Part shown: positions 43,335 to 49,571 of the stretch, in pieces
Layout: every line of letters starts with the position of its first letter
How positions within the stretch are numbered: the first letter of the stretch is position 1
Source of the DNA: Woeseiaceae bacterium
Lineage (GTDB): Bacteria; Pseudomonadota; Gammaproteobacteria; Steroidobacterales; Woeseiaceae
Length of the DNA stretch: 49,571 nt
Assembly (NCBI GenBank): GCA_030066655.1
Contig: JASJBE010000012.1
Location: 1 to 49,571, forward strand
Reading direction: 5' to 3'
Made by a program: the position numbers and the translations under genes
The notes under the pieces: model-generated
Told to the model about the DNA's origin: nothing
Database searches by the model: none
Seen by the model: the letters and a program-made list of their open reading frames with translations, nothing else

Positions 43335-43365
43335 CTGAGCGTGTTTTCGGAACCAGAGTAGGGAT

Positions 43366-44061
43366 ATGAAGACGATTGGATTACTGGGAGGGATGAGCTG
43401 GGAAAGCACCGAGACCTACTACCGCCTGATCAACGAAGAGACTGCGCGCGTCCGTGGCGGTCTGCATTCGGCACCCATCGCCATGGTCAGCGTCGACTTT
43501 CAGGCGGTCGAGGCGCTGCAAAGGGTCGGCGACTGGGACAGGGCCGCTACCCTGCTCGCGGCTAAAGCCAGGCAGATCGAGTCGGCCGGCGCCGACATGC
43601 TCCTGATCTGTACCAACACGATGCACAAGGTGGCCGACGAGGTGTCGGCGGCGATCGATATCCCATTGCTGCATATAGCCGATGCGACCGCGAGGGCTGT
43701 GCTCGCAGCCGGTGCGGAGACCGTCGGACTGCTCGGCACCCGCTACACGATGGAGCAGGACTTCTACATCGGCAGACTCAGGGAGCATGGGTTGTCGGTC
43801 GTGGTCCCAACGGAGGCCGATCGAGAGATCGTGAACCGCGTCATCTTCGAAGAGCTCTGTCTCGGCGAGACTCGCGACGACTCCAGGGCACACTACCTGA
43901 GAATCGTCGATGAGTTGGCCAGTCGCGGCGCGGAGGCGGTCATCGAGGGCTGCACGGAGATCGGGATGCTGATCAAGCAGCAGCACACCGCGGTGCCACT
44001 GTTCGATACGACGGCGATTCATGCACGCGCGGCCGTCAGCGAGGCGCTTGCAGACAACTAG
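43366..44061 (+). CDS. Aspartate/glutamate racemase family protein
   Basis: A 231-residue racemase of the Asp/Glu/hydantoin family: LLGGMSWESTETYYRLIN at the start, first catalytic cysteine in LLICTNTMHKVAD (about 85), second in VIEGCTEIGML (about 197). The type is close to YgeA-like broad amino-acid racemases. GAGTAGGGAT lies before the ATG. Its neighbours suggest no pathway. Confidence 0.93.
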   Translation: MKTIGLLGGMSWESTETYYRLINEETARVRGGLHSAPIAMVSVDFQAVEALQRVGDWDRAATLLAAKARQIESAGADMLLICTNTMHKVADEVSAAIDIPLLHIADATARAVLAAGAETVGLLGTRYTMEQDFYIGRLREHGLSVVVPTEADREIVNRVIFEELCLGETRDDSRAHYLRIVDELASRGAEAVIEGCTEIGMLIKQQHTAVPLFDTTAIHARAAVSEALADN

Positions 44062-44091
44062 ATGGCCGCTGCCGGAACACGTTCGGCGCTG

Positions 44092-44143
44092 CTATGCGAC
44101 CTGGCTATGAGACCTGGCTATGCGACCTGGCTATGAGACTTGG
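44092..44143. repeat. Four 13-bp tandem repeats
   Basis: CTATGCGACCTGG and CTATGAGACCTGG alternate over 44092-44143 (four units; the last reads CTATGAGACTTGG), so the array is also two 26-bp units. It lies 30 bases after the racemase stop in a 329-base gap (44062-44390) with no convincing gene. It is likely a slippage-prone minisatellite. Confidence 0.9.
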
Positions 44144-44390
44144 CCGTTGGGACGCTGCCGCTCATCGGTTTATCGACTTTCGAACAAGTGCTCCGTTCGA
44201 CCAGCCGTCCGGCGTGCTGTGCGAGGACCGCGAGGTGGCTCTGAAGGCCGCGCTGGCGCAAAAATCACTACTGGTCGCGCGTCCATGAAATCTGAAGCAC
44301 GTTCACGGTCATTGCCGAAGCAGCCTGCTACACTCTCGCTGCGAATATATTGAATCAGCATACGCGGTGTTGCATCGCCTGGAGAGCCTA

Positions 44391-45008
44391 ATGGGTACCG
44401 TTGAGTGGATCGTTCTTATCAGTGCCGGCGTCCTCGTCGGTCTGGGTCTGGGTTTCTTCGCCGGCCGGTTGAGTGGGCGCGGCAACAATCAGAAGCTGGC
44501 CGACGTCGAGGCGGAGCTCGAGACGTATCGTCAAAGCGTCTCAGAGCATTTCAGCCAGTCGGCTGAGCACTTCCAGGCCATCGGCCGCCAGTACCGGGAG
44601 CTCTACGAACACATGGCTGCGGGCTCGGAGAAGCTCTGTGTCGGCGCGCCGTCGGACGGCCAGCTGAAGTTCCCGCGTCCTGACGAGGTCAGTGCAGAAA
44701 AGCCCGCTGCGTCCGAGGAAACGGTTGACGCAGAGCCCGCTGAGACCGCCAATGAGACGATCGAGGCAGAGGCCGACGCACCGTCCGAAGACGTAACTTC
44801 GTCCGATGCGGACAAGATCGCCGTCGAGCAGGAGGCAGAGGCCGAGCCGAAGTCGGCTGAGGCAGAGGCCGAGCCGAAGTCGGCTGAGGCAGCGGACGAG
44901 CCAGAAAAAGAAGCATCAGCCGAGGTCGAGGCAGACGTCGACATCGAAGCACCCAAAGCGCCCGCCGACTATGCGAGTGATGATCCGAAGGGCCGCCGGT
45001 ACCACTGA
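44391..45008 (+). CDS. YhcB/ZapG-like (DUF1043) membrane protein
   Basis: A 205-residue protein with one N-terminal membrane helix (VEWIVLISAGVLVGLGLGFFAGRL), a coiled coil (about 35-75, KLADVEAELETYRQSVSEHF; RQYRELYEHMAAG) and a long acidic Glu/Ala tail. This is the YhcB/ZapG plan; the family acts in cell division and envelope growth. The start at 44391 follows GGAGAG. The tail includes a 27-base direct duplication (44832-44858, 44859-44885) coding EAEAEPKSA twice. It converges with the dehydrogenase gene. Confidence 0.88.
   Translation: MGTVEWIVLISAGVLVGLGLGFFAGRLSGRGNNQKLADVEAELETYRQSVSEHFSQSAEHFQAIGRQYRELYEHMAAGSEKLCVGAPSDGQLKFPRPDEVSAEKPAASEETVDAEPAETANETIEAEADAPSEDVTSSDADKIAVEQEAEAEPKSAEAEAEPKSAEAADEPEKEASAEVEADVDIEAPKAPADYASDDPKGRRYH
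44832..44885 (+). repeat. 27-bp in-frame tandem duplication in the ZapG-like tail
   Basis: Two identical 27-bp units lie side by side within the acidic tail and keep the reading frame. Length may vary between strains. Confidence 0.9.
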
Positions 45009-45021
45009 CGCTTCGCGCTAA

Positions 45022-46098
45022 CTATAGGGCGGACAGCTCCGCGATGGAGCGGCCCGAGATCCCCAGTGTCTCGGGTGTGCGCAAGGCTTCGGCCCGATAG
45101 TCGCGATCCATGACAATCGACGCGACGTTGATGACGGAGTCGATGGCCGCCGTCTCGACGCCGACCTGGTCTCCCAGCATCGACATGAATACGAGGCCGT
45201 AGCCGACGTCCTCATTCAAATAACGATGGTCGAGCATAGGCTGCGCACCGATGCCCTTGAATCCCGGCGCCTCGCGGTAGGCTCTGCCGTAGTTGGCCTC
45301 CAGCATGTAACCCTGGCGCATTCCGATTTCCGGATCCGGCAGTACGGTAATGCCGAGCTTCTCGCCGATCGCGATGCGTTCCATGTCCAGTGCCTGTATC
45401 AGTCTGCCTACCGAGTCACTGACACCCTCCTCGTAGAACAGGAAGTCGCCGCCCGTCATTTCGATGCGTGCGGCGTTAGACAGCGTGACCGCCGGGTGGA
45501 TGATCGGGTTCGCGTTCTGAAGGCTTGTTTGAAGAACGCTGCCGGCTGGCTCCATGCTGGGATACACGTCTGAAACCAGCTCCAGGATGGCATCGGTGTG
45601 TTTGCCGGGCAAAGCGGCCAGCAGGTTTCCGGCTTTCAATTTTAAAAAGACGCGGATGCAGCCCGGTTCTGTCAGGCGCACGGCATAGTGCAGCGTGGAC
45701 GTCTCCGCAACGCGGACGGAGTCGTCGTCGACTTCGAGGCCGGCGGCTCGTTTAAACGCCAGCGCGCCGCCGCAGGAACCCGGCGTGACGATCACCGTTT
45801 GTCCGTCGACGAGTTTTCCGGCGACGGCCTTGCCAAAGGGCTCGGTGCTGTAGGCCGGACCCACGACGTAGATCAGTTCGGCGTCCTGCATGGCGACGTC
45901 AATATCGTGGCCGGCATAGCTGATCGGGCCGAAGCCCGAGATGTCGCCGTCCGCCTGTATACCGCCCGCCTCAGCGATCTTCTCGATGTTGTTGGGAAAC
46001 TGTTCGAAGTCGAACAATCGAACGTCATGACCGTGCGATGCGCAGTCAAACGCAACCGCAGTGCCACCGGCGCCGGCGCCTAGTACCGTGATCTGCAT
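45022..46098 (-). CDS. NAD/NADP-dependent octopine/nopaline dehydrogenase family protein
   Basis: A 358-residue dehydrogenase: N-terminal Rossmann fold (ITVLGAGAGGTAVAFDCASHGHDVRLFD), the VVGPAYSTEPFG block and a C-terminal opine-dehydrogenase domain with the conserved NPIIHPAVTLSNAARIE (catalytic His). Opine dehydrogenases reductively join an amino acid and an oxo-acid. The start at 46098 is the family start. The nearby amino-acid racemase is at the other side of the ZapG-like gene and no operon link is seen. Confidence 0.88.
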   Translation of the reverse strand: MQITVLGAGAGGTAVAFDCASHGHDVRLFDFEQFPNNIEKIAEAGGIQADGDISGFGPISYAGHDIDVAMQDAELIYVVGPAYSTEPFGKAVAGKLVDGQTVIVTPGSCGGALAFKRAAGLEVDDDSVRVAETSTLHYAVRLTEPGCIRVFLKLKAGNLLAALPGKHTDAILELVSDVYPSMEPAGSVLQTSLQNANPIIHPAVTLSNAARIEMTGGDFLFYEEGVSDSVGRLIQALDMERIAIGEKLGITVLPDPEIGMRQGYMLEANYGRAYREAPGFKGIGAQPMLDHRYLNEDVGYGLVFMSMLGDQVGVETAAIDSVINVASIVMDRDYRAEALRTPETLGISGRSIAELSAL

Positions 46099-46260
46099 GG
46101 CTGGATACCTGCTCGTGGATCTTCTCTGTCGATTTAGATGACTCTAACGCAGTTCAGGCTTGCGTCGTCATCCGTACTTCGCGCAAGCGGTTCGCAGTCT
46201 ATCCTCTGGCGACAGCTGATCGTCTCCGGGCACACCGGCTTGCCAGAAAGGCTCATTGAT

Positions 46261-46836
46261 TCAGTCGCTTGTACGCGCAGCCTGCCAGTCTTCCCGAGTG
46301 ATCGTATAGCGGGGGGCATCGACGCCGTAGGCTCGGCCGATGCCACGGTCAACGAAGCCCAATCTCGTCAGTAGCTTGCGTGACGAATCGTTGGCAGGAT
46401 CGAAGTTCGCGACGATCTCCGTCAACGGTGAGTCCTCAAACACGAAGCGAAGCACGCGGCGGCTTGCCTCGCCGGCGTAACCCTGTCCCCAGGCCGCCGG
46501 TTTCAGGAAGAACCCGATCTCTATTTCCGCCTCGGGGTACTCGCCAGGAACGACGAGGTCAAAGTCCGTCTCCTGGGTGTCAACCGGCATCGGCAGCAGC
46601 GCGACGGTGCCGAGTTTCTCGTGCTCGCTCGCCTCGACGATCGTCCAGATGCCGATGCATCCGTTACCGCCGCGTCGGACCGATAGAGGCATCTGTGCCC
46701 TGATGGATGTCTCCGATTGCGGGCCGCCGGTGTACCGTTTGACGACCGGGTCGGTGAACAACTCCACGACAAGATCTGCATCGTCGAGACTGAACGGCCT
46801 GAGTTCGAGGCGCGCCGATCTAAGAATCGCTGTCAT
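46261..46836 (-). CDS. GNAT-family N-acetyltransferase (RimJ/RimL type)
   Basis: A 191-residue acetyltransferase. It begins with SARLELRPFSLDDADLVVELFTDP, typical of the RimJ/RimL group, and has the acetyl-CoA-binding segment AAWGQGYAGEASRRVLRFVF (Q-x-x-G-x-A), then NDSSRKLLTRLGFVDRG. The substrate is unknown. Confidence 0.9.
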   Translation of the reverse strand: MTAILRSARLELRPFSLDDADLVVELFTDPVVKRYTGGPQSETSIRAQMPLSVRRGGNGCIGIWTIVEASEHEKLGTVALLPMPVDTQETDFDLVVPGEYPEAEIEIGFFLKPAAWGQGYAGEASRRVLRFVFEDSPLTEIVANFDPANDSSRKLLTRLGFVDRGIGRAYGVDAPRYTITREDWQAARTSD

Positions 46837-46950
46837 TCTTGATAGTCCTGTTTATCCCATTGACCCGGTTTGGCCACCTTCGCCTGATGACCGGCATGGT
46901 CAGCAGGCGTAGTATCGCTTAAAAACATAAGACTGCAACGGAGCAGATCC

Positions 46951-47775
46951 ATGCCGTATCGTCAGGCCCACTATTTCATCGCGCTGACTTTCCTCGTCAT
47001 CGTGATCGGCTTCTGGGGCAGCTACTTCCAGCCGTTCAATTCGGTCCCGCTGGCGTTTCATGTCCATGCAGTCACTGCGATGGCCTGGGTCTTGCTGCTC
47101 CTGTTCCAGCATTGGAGCATTCACAATCGCAAGCGCCAACTGCACAGGACCGCCGGGCTCTTAAGCCTCGTGCTGTTCCCGTTCCTGATCACAGGCTTCG
47201 TCATGATCGTCAACACGTCCGCCGTTGCGTTCATCGAGAGCGAGGAGCGGGGCGCTTTCTCGCTGGGTCCCAGTTTCGGCCTGTCGATGCTGTTCGCAAT
47301 CATTGCCTATCTCGTCCTCTACTACCGGGCGCTTCGGCACAAACGCAACGTCTTCCTGCACTCTGGCTATATGCTGACGACGGCGCTGGTGCTGTTCGAG
47401 TCACCCTTCAGTCGGATCATGCTGAAGTATCTGCCGTTCATGATCTTCACAGGTTCAGAGTTTCCGCTGCGTATCCTTGATGCCATCGCGATCTCGATGG
47501 GCCTGTCCATTGCATTCGCGGTCGCGATGTATGTCCGCGATAGAAAGCACGCTACCCCCTTTCTCGTCGCGGCGGGACTGATGACGATGCAGGCGATTTC
47601 GATGCTTGCCGGCGCTCATTCGGAATGGGTACGAGACGCCTTCCGACTCTACGCGGCGATTCCCGATGGTGTCACGATAGTTGCGGGCTTTCTGCTCGGT
47701 GCCATTGTCTCGTGGGTGGGTTTCAGGCACTCAAGAGCAGGCCCGACAGTCACGCCGGCAACAGTCTCAGGGTGA
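46951..47775 (+). CDS. Multi-pass membrane protein of unknown function
   Basis: A 274-residue protein with about seven to eight membrane helices. Helix ends carry several histidines (FHVHAVTAMAWVLLLLFQHWSIHNRKRQLHRTAG), as in small membrane redox or heme-related families, but no firm family is assigned. It stands alone between the GNAT gene and the DUF7832-like gene. Confidence 0.75.
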   Translation: MPYRQAHYFIALTFLVIVIGFWGSYFQPFNSVPLAFHVHAVTAMAWVLLLLFQHWSIHNRKRQLHRTAGLLSLVLFPFLITGFVMIVNTSAVAFIESEERGAFSLGPSFGLSMLFAIIAYLVLYYRALRHKRNVFLHSGYMLTTALVLFESPFSRIMLKYLPFMIFTGSEFPLRILDAIAISMGLSIAFAVAMYVRDRKHATPFLVAAGLMTMQAISMLAGAHSEWVRDAFRLYAAIPDGVTIVAGFLLGAIVSWVGFRHSRAGPTVTPATVSG

Positions 47776-47909
47776 TTGCCCGTCGGCGCCTCGTAAGGCT
47801 CGGCACTACGCCTGATGTATCGAGCCGCAGTCAGTACAATCTCGAAAAACCGTAGCCCGAGAACGCAAGCTTGCCGCCCAAAAGCGAGGTATCGTAGGCG
47901 CCAGTGACG

Positions 47910-49103
47910 ATGCTACCCGTACATGTGCTTGGCAAGTCTCTCGAGGAGCTCAGGGAACACCTGGACCTGCCAGCCGGGGGTCAACGCTTTGATATCGGCG
48001 ACGATACCGTGCTCTGGTCATTTCGGTCATCGGGCGTCGCGGCCTTGCTCTCCAAAGGCCTCGTCAACACACTGTTCCTCTACTCCGACGGCTATGAAGG
48101 ATTCGCAGGCTACACGGGCGAGACCGGCGGTTTGCGCCTTGACTCGTCAAAACAAGTCGTCCGCTTCAAGTTCGGCTTCCCGACGACGCTACGGGAAGGC
48201 GAGACGTCCGAGGTGCTGGGTACCGTTCCCAACTTTGACCGCTACGACTACGACGATTACTCGCTGCACATCCAGTACGACGAGACGGGCACGAGAATGA
48301 CCATGCTCTCGATCATGTCGCCGAATGAAGTAAAGCGATTCGACGGTGCCTTCGCCGCAAGACCCGGCGACCCAGTCGTCTACGACAAAGCGAAATACCA
48401 TTTTGATTCTGTGCAAGAGCTGGGGCTCCCGGACGAGCAGGCCTACGTGCATACCGCCTTCTTCCTCGGGTGGCTCATGGAGAACGATCTCTGTAGCAAG
48501 GAATTCGTGGACGACAGTTGCGAACAGATCGAGGCGTACAAGCGACGAGAGACCACGGCACTCGATGTATACGCTGCGTGGGATGGTTGCCTCGTGGATG
48601 ACATGCTCAGCGAGACGGGCAATGCGTTCGCGGCAAGCTATTTCGATTTCAGCAACGGCAAGTACATCGATGACTTTGCGGAGCTGCTGGTCCGAAAAAT
48701 GAAAAGCGAGTTTCACGTACCGTATACGTGGGAGAACCAGGCGAAGATCAATCATCGGATCGGCAAGCGGTACAGAGACTGGCAGATGCCGATGCGTTCC
48801 AGGCCGCCCGCGTCGAAGCGTGAGAAGCGCGCGAACAAAGCGAATCAACAGCGTCCGACCAAACAGCGCCGTGAAGAAAAAGTGGCGACTGCGACGTCCC
48901 CGCCCGAGCAGGCAGCTTCGCGGAAGCGAGCGCAGGCCCAGCCGTCGACCCAAAGGCCAGCGCAACGCTCACCGGGGCAGAAGTCACTGGGGAGTCGCCT
49001 GTGGCAGTCTGCAAGAGTCCAGTGGATTCTCAAGTTCATAGTGTTCCCGATCCTCGCTGTTGCGATCGGTCTCGCTATCGTCGCCTACGCGATGACCCTG
49101 TAA
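47910..49103 (+). CDS. Two-domain DUF7832-like protein with basic linker and C-terminal membrane anchor
   Basis: A protein of about 397 residues. The first part (1-140) has GYEGFAGYTGETGGLRLDSSKQ, a pattern seen in several small uncharacterised bacterial domains linked with polymorphic-toxin immunity clusters. The second (about 150-265) begins KYHFDSVQELGLPDEQAYVHTA and resembles DUF7832. Then comes a strongly basic, low-complexity linker (Arg/Lys/Gln rich, about 280-365) and a C-terminal membrane helix (FIVFPILAVAIGLAIVAYAM). The start could also be GTG at 47904. Its last base overlaps the next gene (TAATG). Function is unknown. Confidence 0.68.
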   Translation: MLPVHVLGKSLEELREHLDLPAGGQRFDIGDDTVLWSFRSSGVAALLSKGLVNTLFLYSDGYEGFAGYTGETGGLRLDSSKQVVRFKFGFPTTLREGETSEVLGTVPNFDRYDYDDYSLHIQYDETGTRMTMLSIMSPNEVKRFDGAFAARPGDPVVYDKAKYHFDSVQELGLPDEQAYVHTAFFLGWLMENDLCSKEFVDDSCEQIEAYKRRETTALDVYAAWDGCLVDDMLSETGNAFAASYFDFSNGKYIDDFAELLVRKMKSEFHVPYTWENQAKINHRIGKRYRDWQMPMRSRPPASKREKRANKANQQRPTKQRREEKVATATSPPEQAASRKRAQAQPSTQRPAQRSPGQKSLGSRLWQSARVQWILKFIVFPILAVAIGLAIVAYAMTL

Positions 49104-49571
49104 TGGCGCTGCCCGATGAATTGCAGCTCGCCGTGCATGCGAATCCCGTGTTGTCTGACGTGCTCAACAATTGGAACGAGCTTGCATTGCCGGATTGCTG
49201 GATCGTCGCCGGGGCGATTGTGCAGAGCTACTGGAACGCAGCACATCACTTCGACCCACTGTACGGGATCAGTGACATTGACCTGATCTACTTCGACCCC
49301 GACGACCTGAGCGAGGCGTCTGAGGCACGTCATGCGGTTCGGATCGCCAACCGGTTCGATGCGACGGGCGCGAGGTTTGACGTAAAGAACGAAGCCAGGG
49401 TGCACTTATGGTACGCGAAAAAGTTCGGCTACCCGATTGAGCCGTACACGTCTTCAGAGAGCGCAATCGATACCTTCCCTACCACTGCGGGTTGCATTGG
49501 AGTCCGTCCCGGGCGAGGCGGGTTGGAGTGGTATGCAAGCTTCGGCTTTGACGACCTGCTCGACCTGGTTG
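49103..49571 (+). CDS. Nucleotidyltransferase family protein (NTP_transf_6-like), partial
   Basis: The first 156 residues of a gene cut by the window end. They show CWIVAGAIVQSYWNAAH, then ISDIDLIYFDPDDLSEASEA, KNEARVHLWYAKKFGYPIEP and a final FGFDDLLDL, as in the NTP_transf_6 nucleotidyltransferase-like family. The DID motif would bind metal. The start overlaps the upstream stop by one base (TAATG), indicating coupled translation with the DUF7832-like gene. Confidence 0.85.
   Translation, partial: MALPDELQLAVHANPVLSDVLNNWNELALPDCWIVAGAIVQSYWNAAHHFDPLYGISDIDLIYFDPDDLSEASEARHAVRIANRFDATGARFDVKNEARVHLWYAKKFGYPIEPYTSSESAIDTFPTTAGCIGVRPGRGGLEWYASFGFDDLLDLV

Noticed and set aside
44092-44143. CRISPR-like array
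   Set aside because: Repeats are contiguous with no spacers, and no cas genes are present.
1-49571. tRNA, rRNA or known riboswitch genes
   Set aside because: None could be recognised by eye; small RNAs would need a covariance-model search.

Overview
The window is a gene-dense, GC-rich chromosome segment with short intergenic gaps. The gene content (TonB-dependent receptors of the OAR type, LolA-like/FtsX export genes, Hsp15, a YhcB/ZapG-like protein, type II PssA, an octopine/nopaline-type dehydrogenase) suggests a free-living, probably marine gammaproteobacterium; the exact lineage cannot be fixed from the sequence alone. No rRNA, tRNA, CRISPR array, transposase or integrase gene was recognised.

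Layout. 1-4.7 kb: azoR/LysR divergent pair, small secreted protein, thioredoxin-like protein, AI-2E-type permease, Lrp/AsnC regulator, DUF6356 protein. 4.8-10.2 kb: one apparent operon for a trans-envelope system (LolA-like periplasmic protein, two FtsX-type permeases, LolD-like ATPase, outer-membrane barrel), split by a 283-bp element with nested inverted repeats. 10.3-16.2 kb: orphan PhoB/OmpR-type response regulator whose 3' end is repeated several times downstream, then a three-unit Pho-box-like site, a beta-helix lipoprotein and a TonB-dependent receptor ending at a strong terminator. 16.3-20.0 kb: PDZ protein, phosphatidylserine synthase, and a secreted protein/ECF sigma factor/putative anti-sigma unit.

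20.1-40.4 kb: a concentration of nucleoside and deoxyribose catabolism: phosphopentomutase (deoB), an exported MtaD-like aminohydrolase, thymidine phosphorylase (deoA), a CNT nucleoside transporter, a nucleoside hydrolase, ribokinase, cytidine deaminase, purine nucleoside phosphorylase (deoD), deoxyribose-phosphate aldolase (deoC), an aldehyde dehydrogenase, and a second protein holding only the non-catalytic half of an aldehyde dehydrogenase. Inside this block lie a large OAR-like TonB-dependent receptor preceded by a Pho-box-like site, an endonuclease/exonuclease/phosphatase-family lipoprotein and a beta-propeller-like protein. Read together, this looks like a pathway from nucleosides (perhaps from external DNA) to pentose phosphates and acetate-level carbon, with a possible phosphate-starvation link. 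The enzymes are clear; the link to extracellular DNA and to phosphate is inference.

40.5-49.6 kb: mixed housekeeping and uncharacterised genes: lipoprotein, YkgJ-like Cys-cluster protein, Hsp15-type S4 protein, 2H phosphoesterase, Asp/Glu racemase family, a 4 x 13 bp tandem repeat, YhcB/ZapG-like protein, opine-type dehydrogenase, GNAT acetyltransferase, a multi-pass membrane protein, a DUF7832-like protein and a nucleotidyltransferase gene cut by the window end.
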